Notes under the pieces: generated by a model | Database searches by the model: none | What the model saw: only the letters and a program-made list of their open reading frames with translations | Told to the model about the DNA's origin: nothing | NCBI GenBank assembly: GCA_947579605.1 | Contig: OX388307.1 | Span: 9,711,237-9,775,236 of the forward strand | Length of the DNA: 64,000 bases | Reading direction: 5' to 3' | Source of the DNA: Athripsodes cinereus | Taxonomy: Eukaryota > Arthropoda > Insecta > Trichoptera > Leptoceridae | Program-made: the position numbers and the translations under genes | In this document: piece by piece, positions 24,831 to 36,774 of the stretch | How the letters are laid out: each line of letters starts with the position of its first letter | How positions within the stretch are numbered: the first letter of the stretch is position 1

Positions 24831-26208
24831 TGATAAAAGTAGGTATAATATTTGTTCCTGTAAGAGTGTTCGGAGTGTTTTTGGATTTATCGAAAATCCG
24901 GATTCATCTTAAAAAAAAACAAAGTGAGAAGAGCTGTAATTAAAGCTAAAGTAGGTATTATTATTTATCTGTGGCTGCGTATGTTATTGCACACATTCAC
25001 TTGAATTTGGTAGCAGATAATAAATTCACCTACCTTCATGTTATATTATAGTTCAGTAGTCAGAAGGCAGAAGGGGCCATCCGCATTTTATAAAAATTTA
25101 CAGTAGAGCCATTTTAAGTTTTCATTAAGATACTGTTTCAAAACTGTCCAACTTTGGCAGTTAAGTTTGTTATATGTTACAGACCTACAAAATTTCAATA
25201 TTGTACTTAATGTTTTATTTTGCATAAGAGTGCAGAAAAAATGCAGATGGCCCCTTTTTGCCTTCTGACTACTGAGTTAATTTATTAATATGATTATTTG
25301 CTAAGTGTATTTGCTGACATCGCAATTAGTAGAGTTGACTTGTTTAGTATTGTGATGGATATAGGAATGATGTCAGTTACGCGGTAATAAAAATATTTAC
25401 TTAATGTATTATTATGAAAATCGATATTTTTATTATAATATAACAACTGGTTTACTTTAAACATCGTTGTGTTTTATTATTTTCAATTGACTTTTTTTTT
25501 GAGAATTTAATAAAATTATCATAATATCATCAAACTCTGGAACACAAATACAGATGAATCTTTACTCACAAGTTTGCTGAAATTCATTGAATCTTCCAAT
25601 TATGCCCAGAAAGCCGTCAGTCCAAAAAAGACAAATTAAATATAGTTATATAATAAGATAAGAAATAACTTTCAAAAAATATATACTTACAATATTTATT
25701 TATTTTTTTGGATATGTACTTTAATATATACTTAATGAATGTATTCGGAAAATAATAAACTTCTATATTTTTTCTCTTCTGTATATAAGAAAGTTAGAAA
25801 CAAGTTTGACATTTTTGAAATGTGTTGTAGAAGTGGTTGAACATTTCAGATAGTTTAAAAGAAACATATAATAAAAGGGTAGGAAGAAAAGTAAATATCT
25901 AGTTTTTATAATTTTAATGAGAATATTTATTTATTTATTTATTTTATTTACAAAACAGTTTTTAAAAGATAAGTCACTAATGTCTACCTAACTGGGCATG
26001 AGCCCGTACCAAGGTAGACTGGTATATATTATAATTCTTTTTCTCTTAGCAAGCTAATTACAAGTAGGTACAATGCATATCGTGATTTCGTACAACCTAT
26101 TTCTAGAAGAAAATGTATTCAAATCACAGGCGACTGCAGTTTCTTAAATATATTTATAACTTCAAAGAACAATATAACTGTAAAAGTTCTAAAGCACAAA
26201 GGTAACTT

Positions 26209-29200
26209 TCATTTACACACTCTTGGTTTAAATCCTACCCAAAATCCGTTTTCTGCTGCCATATTGAATGTGTCTAGCTTCATTTTGATAGGATTCTGTG
26301 TCTTAGCAGTGGTCACTATGTCAAATTTTAGTAACATGTTGTACATAACAGCTTTAGTTTCCATCAAAGCGAAACGTGATCCTGAAATGGAGAACAGCAT
26401 AATATGATATCGCGATGAAAATTATTTAAATCTTTCTTTATGTACCGTATTGTGAACTTTTTGGTACAAATTTATGACCTACATATAGGTAAACATTATG
26501 TACTCGTATTTAATGGATCAATCTTCGATCAAAAATTTAGACTCTTGTTTTTATTGTACTAAAAGTTTTAATCGAGATTTGATAGACTTATTTTTTTAAG
26601 ATATGTCTGGGTTTTCTTTATAAACCCAAAAATACGACTTTATACACTTTACACAATAAGTTTAAAGCTTGTGTCGTGAAAGGGGAGTTTGCCTTCGTCT
26701 TCTTAGAATACAGTGTTTCGTCTATCAATGAACAATATCAACGATTCTCGATTATTTTTTGTGTTTTATTTTAATCCCGCAGTGATAATCACGAAACATT
26801 CGATTTTTTTTTTATTTTTACGAATATTTTAGTACTCTTGTACTTAAACACTAAGTCAATAAATGAAATCAACGTGATGTTTAAGATTTTTATCATTTTC
26901 AATGATGTCAAATGTCAAAAATGATAACAAAATGATTTACTAACTTACCAATACAATTTCTTGGTCCAATACCGAATGGGATGTATGTTCCGGGTAAAAT
27001 TGTGTTTATGTTCACGTCTGAGAATCTTTCTGGATCAAAAACTTCTGGATTCTTAAAATATTTAGGATCATGATGAAAACCATATATTGGTATCCACAAC
27101 GAATCCTTTTCAGTGAGCTGAAACATATGTTAGGCTTTTTAGTTTATTTAAAAAAATAGACGGATTATTATGTTTACGGTACAGTACGCATTTTTATAAA
27201 AAAAAAAATAGCAAACATTTATATAATAATATTTATTACAAACGATAATACTGTCATTTTAAAACACCTGAATATTGTCTACAAATCCGTGAATTGATTA
27301 TAGCTGTCCACAAAAATGTCGTGTAAAACTATAACATGTTTCAAAACCATTATTTGACCTTTAACGCTCCTCCCGGAAGGCAGAAACCAGCCTTCTCCAT
27401 TTAGAACGTCTTTATGCCAAATATGCCCCTTCTCATAACATTCCTAGCGCTCTGGTGACGTTATCTTAAAAACGATGTGTTGTGAAAGAAGGATGTTCAA
27501 TCTATCTTTGGACATTCTCAAAACATACCCCAACCAGGGTTTATAATCTCTCCTATATTACAGTGCCTAGAGATCTTAGATGAGTGCGCTGGCACATAAT
27601 ATCATTTGCGACATGCTCATATCACCTAAGACTAATGTATTTTAAAAAAAATAATGACATACGTGGACTTCTTTGCCATCTTTATGAGGGGCAGATAATG
27701 TGTATGGTTTTACACATTGTCTGTCTACGGCCACTGCCGGCGGCCACATTCTCAAAGCTTCAGAAACAACCATATCCATATACTTCATTTTCTGCAGACA
27801 ATCATAAGTCAACTTCCCATCAATACTGGCATCTACTTCATCTATTTCCTCCTGTAGTCTTCTTTGCACTTCGGGGTGTAAAGCCAATTCGTGTGACAAA
27901 AAGCAAAGAAGGGTTGATGATGTATCAAATCCAGCAAAAAGAAATACTACTGCTTGTGCCACTAACTCATCATCGGTCCATTCTGAAAACATGACATATG
28001 TCTACATAATATTCCCTGTTAAGAATAAAATAGGTGCAAACCATTTTAATATAGACATTTTATAACAACAGTCCTTGGTGAATGAATTTTAAATGAATGT
28101 GCTTACATACCTCTTTTTACGGTTTTTCTTCCCACAGAGGACTCCTCTACAGTAGCAAATCCAGCCTCTTTTCCATCTTCCTGAGAGTCATGCCTCAGGG
28201 TTCCTTTTCTGGCCTCCATCAATAATTGTATCATATCATTTCTCACTATATTACGCTCCTCTCTATCTTTCACAGTGCTCCACACAAGATTCCTATAGAA
28301 ATTCACTGTTTTGTCGGAAAATAATGTTATGCCTAAACGCTGGAAAAAGATCACATTTTTTTAGATTCTAAATTAATACAGAGAGAATAGTTATTAACGT
28401 AAGTAAATATTTAAAAGTTTAAAACATATAACTACCTTTATTAGACGTGGTAGGAAAATCAACAAGAAGAATTTAAAAAATCGTGACCCAGAAAAATCTG
28501 TAGCCTCCTTCCCTGTCATGTAGAACTCATTGTTTCTTTCAGTGTATGAGTTTACCTTCAGACCAAATGCACAAGAGGCAATCACATCATTAGCATATCT
28601 AGTATATGCATCCTTCATATCAACTTCTATCAAACCGCGGACTGAAAATATTGTTTTTGTTTTAATTATTCTTGGTAATTCCTGATTAATTACCTGATAT
28701 TCCATTCATTTTATCTCACCTTTATTCACCTCTTTATCCATTTCTTTGACATAATAATCTGCCATCTGCTCCCCACAGTCCACAATGAACTGAAACATTC
28801 CTCTCATCTTAGAGCTCGTAAAGGCAGGACTCAGTGTGGCTCTCATATCTCGCCATTTTTGTCCTAAAAGATAATAATAATAATTTATTTCAAAAAAATA
28901 TAAATGAATACAATATTTACACAATTTAAAATAATACAATCATTCGTTGTCGAATATTCTACCTCAAGAAATATCTCGTGTATAGGGAGGGAGTACTCAG
29001 CAATTAAGGGGCCCCTTTAGCAAAAACGATAAAACATTCAATTTTCAACAAGTTTGGTACACAAACTCTCAAAACTTGTTGACCCTTCAAACATTTTGAT
29101 TTGATAAAATGTGAAAACAAATATTAATTACCAATATAAAACTTTAACTTTAAAAAAAAACTTGATTTTAGCTTCATAGTCTTCGTTTATAAAAAAGCAT

Positions 29201-32200
29201 ATTTCTAAAAATCGAATTCAGGGGTGTGTTTGGTACATAAATGCACGAGAATCCTACAAATTTTCATATATTTATTTTAATATTGAGAATATTTAGATAG
29301 TTATTACAATTATAGAACAAAAAAAAAAAAAAAAACTATTTTGTTGTTTATTCATGGATATTGACCGACTTATAAATTTTTTTTTTGATAAAATTTCTCA
29401 TATTTTGAAACCCAAAATCACGACATGAACTCAATTTTTTGTATACTAAAAAAAGTTTGCTAAAATCTATAGTATTTATATGCTTGATAGAATGAATAAA
29501 AAATATATTTATTTTAAAAATAATTTGTATTTTGATATAACAAAGAGTACCTAAATAGATCTTGTCAGTCTGTAATAAATATTTGATTTTTTATTTTATT
29601 AAATCAATATGTTCGCAAGGGTCAACAAGTTTTGGCAGTTTTTCAATCAAATTTGTTGAAAATAGAATATTTCACCGTTTTTGCTAAACGGGGCCCTTAA
29701 AGATATACACTTAATAAATATTTTATTATACCTACTTGTACTTACTATACTTTTCATACTCTATAATTTAATTCATATTTTAGCGCAGCCGAATATTGCT
29801 CTCCTGTGTGGGCAAGAAGCTCTCACTGCAGAAAGGTGGATGTTGAACTGAACCAAACGATGAGAACCATTTCTGGAACACTAAAAACGACACCGACACC
29901 GTGGCTGCACGTTCTTTCTAACATTGCTCCCCCTGAGGTTCGAAGAAGGCAGGCTACTGCGAGGGAAATAAAAAAGATAAACGATAACCCGGTTCTCCCT
30001 GTATATGCGTACATGAACAACCACCCGGAGGGCAGACTCAGGTCTCGAAGGCCGATATGGAGTGTGGATGTGGCGAACACTGTCACGCAAACCGAATGGA
30101 AGGATCTCTGGAGGAATACAGATACTCGCAACAAAAAACTGATACAGGATCCCACCAAACGTGTCCCCGGTTTTAATCTTCCACGCAAGCCCTGGGTTCA
30201 ACTCAATCGAATCCGAACCGACCTGGGCTGCTGTAACTACCTCTTATGGAAATGGGGAAAGAGGGAATCTCCGCAGTGTGATTGTGGCGCAGATTATCAG
30301 ACAATTCGCCACATCGTCGAGGAGTGCCCATTGCGCAGATTCCCAGGGGACCCATCCAGCCTGCACGGAGCGGGAGAGGATGTTACCAACTGGCTGCAGC
30401 AGCTGGACCCGAGACTATGAAACATGACTGAGACGCAACCACAAGTGGTGAAGAATACTGCCCAAGACTCGCCATACGAAAAGTAAAGTAAGTATATTTT
30501 ATCAATACTATAAACTTAATTCATATCTACTATAAACTCTATAACTACCTATACTTATACATCTCACACACTATTCACATTTCTCTCCACGATATATTCT
30601 TTCACACACTTACTAAATTTCTTACTACATATCATGAATATATCGTATTTAATACTAAGGTGATGTTGATTTCACTGGGTAGGTCATTGAAATACTTGAC
30701 TCCCAAGTAGGAATAACGCCGTTGCGCTACATCCTTCCTGCACATCGGTATGGGCAGTTTATTAATCAACCTTAAGATTTACTATTAGACATTTCTATTT
30801 TTTCAGGAGAAATTCTATGTTCCTTGAACACTTGAATTAATGCGAACCGCACGTATACGCTGCCGACCGTTAAAACTTTCGCCTCCGAGTATAGCTCTTT
30901 TAACGGGTAGTCAATACAATGTATGTATATTATTTGTTAACATAATGTGCTTTGTAACACTAAGTTGTCGTATTTGTGGAATAATCAGAAATGTTTATAA
31001 CTATAGTAAAACCAAAAATGACGTGAATAACCAATTAAATATGTACAAAATATTCGTTGTGGTTTGTATTATAGTTAATATACGTTGGTAATAATATGTC
31101 TTCTATACAAACTGAAAAGTCGGGATTCACTGAAGGTTTCCAAGCTGAAAAATAATTGAAAAATGGTAAATTTACGTGCAGTTAACAATCTGTTCAATTT
31201 GAATTCCGATCGCATTATGCATCCTACATCATCTCTAGCCATCTCTCCACTGCTGGATGTAGGCCTCTTCCATATTCTTCCATCTTTTTCTCTCCTGCGC
31301 GACTGCTGTCCACCTCCTACCCGCGACATGGATGATATCGTCAACCCATCTTTTCTGCGGTCGACCCACTCCCCTTTTTTGATCCCACGGTCTCCAGTTC
31401 ACGATTCTAGGTGTCCATCTTTCAGTTCCCTGTCTAGCCACATGACCCGCCCACTGCCATTTCAATTTTGTGACACGGTCCACCACATCGGCAACTTTTG
31501 TTCGGCGTCTGATTTCCACAATTGGTACTCTGTCTCTAAGACTTATGCCTAGCATTTGCCTTTCCATAAATCTTTGTGCACATCTTAATTTGTGTATGGT
31601 ATTGGCTGTCAGTGTCATTGTTTCAAGAACGATACGAGTATAATTCGATGCGATGCAGATATTGTCCGAAGCATTTACTGTGTTGTTCTCACGAGACGAA
31701 TATCGCTAGGCGAATTTCACTTGCATAAAAAACAAAATCCGTCCGTCGTCCATTGATCGTCGAACGTGTTCACACAGTCCACCGGCATAAATTCAATCTG
31801 TCAGATGCGCTTTGATTTTGACGTTGTTGCCTTTTAATTGAGGAAACAAACGCCACAAACCAACAACAAGGATAACAACTGTAACGAAACGGGAAACATT
31901 ACAAAGTTATTACCATAGATACGGATGCCGCGCACATCTACACATGCGCGCATTGTTCCATCATCTAAAAAAGTTGAAAGGTGGTCAACTTGAGACGATA
32001 TCGTTTTCACTGTTTTTTATCGTTTCAGACTAACTGTCAATTTGTTCATACGGTTCAAGTGGTTGACGATATTTTGGTTTCCTGACGATATTCGCCTCGT
32101 GAGAACAACGATTAACAAACCTCGCTACATTAATTGAGTAAGGTCCAGTATCCCGATATAGGTTCGAAATAAGTCATTGGTTCGATCGAATGTGCCCATA

Positions 32201-33153
32201 AGCCAAACAACAAGTTTGTATTATATAGATAGGTATCTACGTAAGAATATACTTAACGAAAACCTTAGGAATCGCACTGATAGGTATACTTATCTCTATA
32301 TTAGGTAGTGGGTATATTTTATATGTTGCAGAATAAGACGTTAGTTATAGAGAAATTATAAAATTATTCCGATATAATGAACCAATAGTATTATAATAGA
32401 TTTACCTTGAAGACTAAAGAGACTGTTCCTAAACACAGTATCTGAACTATCACCCACTGATGAAATATGATCATGAAAATGATCGAAATCTTTAACTGTG
32501 ACTTGCTTCAGCATATCTACGTCCCTCAGGACATACAGCGGCCTCGTGAATTGAAGTACGCCAATATACCTGAAGTTAATACATTTCAATTTGAAAATTA
32601 ACCAATTTGTAACAGTAATATTCAGCAAATTATATTCATAAATGATACATATACGAAAGACGCTATCTCGGGTATAAATAAGACATGACTATGTTTATCC
32701 CATTCTATGATCATTTTTCTTATCGGTAGTGGTCTGCATTTTACTATCCACCTTAACTGGTTCTTCAACGACCTTAGCTGTATGTCCATATCTATGAGTA
32801 TAATATCGAAATATTTCTCTAAAGTACCTACAATTATTATGTTTGCAAGCCTTACATGAGTCATCTGTAAAAAATGTGATCATCAGATGAAGTTGTGTGT
32901 AAAAATTATGATTTAGTACCTAAATATAATAATGTTACCTTTCATCAGGATAGCGTGAGTAAATATCTTTTATAAAATCTTTGAAATGTTGCTTTTGAGA
33001 TATTGTCGGCCACATGTTTCCAATAAAAGGTAAATAAGCAGGTGGACTCTTAACTCCTCGTCTCCTGAAGTATCCATTCATCCACCAGCCCAGAGCCAGT
33101 GTGAACACCACCACACTTAGTGCGCCATAAACCAAGTTACATACAATTGACAT
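26209..33153 (-). CDS. CYP9-like P450-4, complete
   Basis: Eight exons, 5'->3': 33153-32939, 32569-32406, 28863-28720, 28641-28436, 28339-28111, 27982-27663, 27117-26949, 26381-26209; all GT-AG; 539 aa. The ATG at 33153 lies 9 nt after an acceptor (TTGCAG), so a leader exon is expected upstream. Visible: hydrophobic anchor, [18 protein letters not shown] hinge, WRDMR (W130), I-helix AGFDTSST (336-343), Exx[13 protein letters not shown] and heme loop [10 protein letters not shown] (Cys481), ending KPRVCK. Intron 2 is about 3.5 kb against roughly 100-400 bp in the other copies and is filled with mobile DNA (a TTAA-MITE, two LINE relics, a 428-bp MITE). The exon phases and frame remain intact, so the gene is probably active. 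Substrate unknown. Confidence 0.93.
26592..26694 (-). repeat. SINE S1, truncated
   Basis: 3' part of the S1 family (A-rich start, GTCTGGGTTTTCTTTATAAA, then CTTGTGTCGTGAAAGGGGAG); the tRNA-like head is absent. Lies in intron 7 of P450-4. Confidence 0.65.
29008..29696. mobile_element. TTAA-type MITE, copy 2
   Basis: 689 bp with ~80-bp imperfect terminal inverted repeats, flanked on both sides by TTAA (29004-29007 and 29697-29700), the target duplication typical of the piggyBac superfamily. Similar over its whole length to 9837-10559. No ORF. It lies in intron 2 of P450-4. Confidence 0.85.
29781..30490 (+). mobile_element. Non-LTR retrotransposon C-terminal fragment
   Basis: An open frame to 30420 encodes the end of a LINE ORF2: [13 protein letters not shown], then [20 protein letters not shown] and a zinc-finger-like [18 protein letters not shown] (C-x-C...H-x4-C). 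This C-terminal pattern is common in Jockey/CR1-related elements. Codon-rich and unbroken over 200 codons, so a fairly young 5'-truncated insertion, antisense within intron 2 of P450-4. Confidence 0.82.
31235..31620 (-). mobile_element. RTE-like LINE C-terminal fragment
   Basis: A 127-codon frame reads [30 protein letters not shown] and [13 protein letters not shown], the typical RTE-like C-terminus. Same strand as P450-4, inside its intron 2. Unbroken but truncated. Confidence 0.8.
31682..32109. mobile_element. 428-bp MITE with 24-bp inverted ends
   Basis: Left end GTTGTTCTCACGAGACGAAT and right end (reverse complement) GTTGTTCTCACGAGGCGAAT agree except for one base over this length and continue ATATCG. 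No ORF; no clear target duplication seen. Inside intron 2 of P450-4, next to the LINE fragment at 31235. Confidence 0.75.
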
Positions 33154-33595
33154 TCTTACAATCTGCAACAGTTAAATTATTTACCCGATGACCTTAAATG
33201 AAATTATTTATTAACATTTTAATATTGTGATGAATATTTGCCTACTATAGTTTTTTTTTTAATCAAAATATCATCACATTTATTTAGATATTATCATAAC
33301 TTAGCAGTCAAATAAATTAATATTTTAAATTGACAAAAATATACTTAAATACTTCTAAATAAGTGAAAAATAGCCTAAAATTTAAAAATAGTGTAGAAAG
33401 TAATAATGTCGCCTTCTTTAAAACAGATTTAGAAGTAAAAAATGACAACTATTCACATTAATTGGCATAACCTGCAGAGGAAAAAGAGTTCTAGTCTTAA
33501 TATGATAATCATAATTACTATGGACAATTTATAAAGGACAATTTAAAATATCATACAAAGATTTTTTTTATAACTTAATTGCATTACAATAATAC

Positions 33596-33660
33596 AATGG
33601 GGTATTTGGATAAAATCGCGCCTCCGCGATAAACTGGCCTTCTGTATATTGACTGTATTT
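33596..33660 (+). repeat. Retroposon 3' tail (R4)
   Basis: AAATCGCGCCTCCGCGATAA then ACTGGCC and CTGTATATTGACTG, related to the inverted copies at 22840 and 62440. Confidence 0.5.
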
Positions 33661-33672
33661 AATTTAAATATA

Positions 33673-33780
33673 TTTTTGTGTAAAATTGCTTGTAAACAAG
33701 TAATCAATTTATAATAATAGTCAATTTTTGTGTAAAATTGCTTGTAAACAAGTAATCAATTTATAATAATAGTCAATTTT
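33673..33780. repeat. 52-bp tandem duplication upstream of P450-4
   Basis: A 52-bp unit (TTTTTGTGTAAAATTGCTTG, then TAAACAAGTAATCAATTTAT) is present twice without visible difference, with the start of a third copy at 33777. Each unit holds GTAAACA, a forkhead-type core. About 520-620 bp upstream of the P450-4 start codon. Confidence 0.85.
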
Positions 33781-34339
33781 TGTATATAATATTAACAAGG
33801 CATTCACTGCACTATCTGAGGAAGTTATCATTTGATTTGCAGTTTGGTAAAAATGAATCATATTATATTGAAGATTTCGATAGAACATCAAAATACCATA
33901 CCGTTATTAGTACCAGTAATGTTATCTACTATATTAGAACATAAACAAGGATGTAATCATATTCTTTTTCTTCTTTTAGAAGCAAAACAATCGAATCTTG
34001 TTTACAAAACACTTAAACACACACAACACAGCGACACAAGCGTCGCCCGCAGTCCGCAGTAAACTGACTCATTGACTGAATAATATACACGAGAACAACG
34101 TTTGTGAATAATAATTATTGTTGATCAAGTTTAGAGATCACCCGTAGCGGCCGTAGCCCAATACCTTACACGAGGTATAATATGACAAACATTATGTACC
34201 TATACATATATAATGTAAACGTAAAAATATTATGTTTACATAGCAATATTATATGTGTAATTAAGGTGATAATAATAAGCGGTTATCACTTATCACTATT
34301 ATCGATTAGATATTTCTTACTGAAGATTTTGAAATTCGA

Positions 34340-34620
34340 AATTAGAGGTGTGGTGCTGGAGACACTGTCTTACGGATGCATTGGATTGCAGAAACAACTT
34401 ATGGCTCTATATAAAAAAAAACTCCGACCACGAATAGACTCTTAACAATCTGCACGCGAAAAACAAGAATCCTCCAATTATTTTTGGTCATATAGCCCGT
34501 AGGATAGACGACAACATAGAAAAATATTATTTCAGAAACAACAGACCTAAGGGAAAGATTGCAATGAGATAAATGAACCAAGTAAAGCAGACCGTGGCTC
34601 CCTCATTCTATGGAGTAATA
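34340..34620 (+). mobile_element. Decayed RTE-like LINE fragment
   Basis: GTGGTGCTGGAGACACTGTC then GGATGCATTGGATTGCAGAA and later GGTCATATAGCCCG match, at DNA level, the FEMWCWRRM...WT and GHIAR blocks of the copies at 1330 and 6838, but with several frameshifts. Confidence 0.5.
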
Positions 34621-35150
34621 ATGCACAGTAGTCTGAATCATTACAAAAAAAATAACTTTCGTACAGGGCACGACGTTAAAAATGTGCCAAATACATAATT
34701 TTTAAGTCTAATAACTCTCTTTGCTTTCAGATTCATGTCAAATTTTAGATAATGTCAAAATTCCACGACCCCGCAAGTTCGAACAAGCAAGGTGACAAGA
34801 ACTATGCAATCGGCACCCGCACCAGCCTCAATAATGCAAATACCTGAATCGAGGTGAGCCGCAACAGAAACACAACAAAAATAGTAGCAATGTTTTCCAG
34901 CAAATTAATATTTTGAAACAGAGAAATACAGAAAAATCATTCTTATTATACCAAAGATGTACAAAGCATACTGAAAGGAAGAAGAAAAAAACACTAACAT
35001 TTATTACGCTGAATAAATAAAACAGTGAAGGGTCAAAGAGAGGAAATGAACTGAGAAGGAGAAAAAGTTATGTTATGGTTTCCAATTTATTTGTATTATA
35101 TTTCCATAAAATGGGAATATTATTTTTCTCAAATGAACATCCTTACCGTC

Positions 35151-35446
35151 ATTATTAGAGGCAGGTAATGTGTATGGCTTTGCACACTGTCTATTTATGG
35201 CTATATTTTCAAATTCTCACGCACAACAATATCCAAGTACTTCATCTTATGGATACAGTCATATTTATGTCAACTTCAGACCAATACTGACTTCTACTTT
35301 CTACTTCATTCATCTCCTATCGCCTTCTTTGTATTAGGCGTAAGGTCAATTCTAGAGACAGGAAGGAAAGGAGACTTTATGATGTGTCGAAACCAACAAT
35401 AAGGAATAATACTGCTTTAGCTACGATTTAGTCATCAGTACATATT
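35151..35446 (-). pseudogene. CYP9 exon-6 relic
   Basis: Read on the minus strand from 35446, the segment aligns with exon 6 of the flanking P450 genes: TDD, stop, IVAKAVLFLIVGFDTS, stop, SLLSFLS, then RRR, stop, EMNEVE, followed by frameshifts through the KMKYLDIVV region and the YTLP end. It has at least three stops and the acceptor AG has become AA. No other exon of the same copy was recognised within 33.2-36.7 kb. It is the remnant of an eighth array member between P450-3 and P450-4; its I-helix retains the Thr (VGFDTS), so it did not derive from P450-6. Confidence 0.85.
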
Positions 35447-36774
35447 GAAAATACAAAAAATAACTTTGATTAGTTATCAATACCAGATACAAAACAATGG
35501 GATATTTGGTTTACTTTTTTACGAAAATACGTCAAACTTCATACAACATGACCGTGAGTGTTGATATAGCAGTGAAAGCATAGGATGAAAAAGTGTGAAT
35601 AAGTAGACGTGTTCACTTTCGATGAACAGCTTTGACCCTGACACTCTGAATGATCATCCAAAGTGAAACAGTCTGAATGCTACTTATGCAAATACATATG
35701 TCTATAACAGTGAGATAAAAAAAAATGTGGTGCCTGAAGTAGGTAGATTGACATAATACATGGTATAAATGTTTGACATAGTTTGAGTGTGTGACAGCAT
35801 GCACTTACAAGCAAGGATGTAAACGAAACATCAATGTATCGATGTTTCGTTCATAAAAGTTGATTTTATCATTTTATTACTTATCATTTTTTTTAACATA
35901 GATGTTTATGGTTAAAACATTGATTTTTGTGAACGATGTTGCATCCCCACTAAATTGCCTTGTGCACAATTTCACACATAAGTGTTAGATGCTGCATCCA
36001 CATGAAGCAAATGTATAGTGCGAATAAAGGAGAAGTGCAATCGTCCTGAAAATTCGGAAACTTTTCATATCAAACGCTAGTTCGGTGTGAACAGTGGACG
36101 TAGTAAAACAATAATTATTTTACGTAGTAAACGCAAATTCTATACATATCTGGGAGAAATAGGAAAAATACTGGGTCAGCCTTTTTGTTTATTTATTATA
36201 AGCCAATGGTACAAATTAATATAAACGAAATACAAGACACAAAAAACATAAGTAATGTATAACCCAGATACAAAGTGTACACAAAAATTATTTTTTTGTA
36301 ATATGCCCATAAGCCCATAAAGTTGTCATTTATTATACCTAATAGTTATTAATAACCATTCAGCTTTCATTCCTACCATCACCGCATTGACCACGAGTTG
36401 GGTAACATGTAATAAACTAGCAATTTGTCCTCTCTTTTAGTCATAAATATTTTATAATAAAGAAAAAAACAACAAAAGAAAATAATATTTCCGAAGCAGG
36501 TCCATCCCTTATTTAGCAATAATGCAATTTTTTGTTGATAAAATCGTAATTATTAGGTAAGTATTTGTAATTATATGTATTTTTACATAGCTACTTCTTC
36601 AAATATATATTTAATTTAAAATAAATTTAATTCATAGAAACATAATGTTTGTATTTTCACAATAAAAAAAAAACTAGAGAAGAAGATTATTAAACTTACG
36701 TACATAAAAAGCTACGTATAGTTTATTTTGTAAAAAGTTAAAATATTTTTATTGCTATGAATAAAATAAAATCA

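Larger units (their letters stand above)
20556..26208. other. Intergenic between P450-4 and P450-5
   Basis: 5.6 kb with no supportable gene. It holds the R1 copy at 21398-21590, LINE/SINE tails at 22780-22905 and 23495-23597, a long TG microsatellite, and a tRNA-like segment near 24745-24830. The promoter and leader exon of P450-5 should lie near its left end. ORFs in 22028-22339 and 23180-23887 look random or microsatellite-driven. Confidence 0.45.

Noticed and set aside
29823..30201. Minus-strand ORFs of 106-121 codons
   Set aside because: Antisense shadows of the LINE fragment at 29781-30490, whose plus frame has recognisable motifs.
34399..34581. 60-codon minus ORF
   Set aside because: Shadow of the decayed RTE-like fragment on the plus strand.
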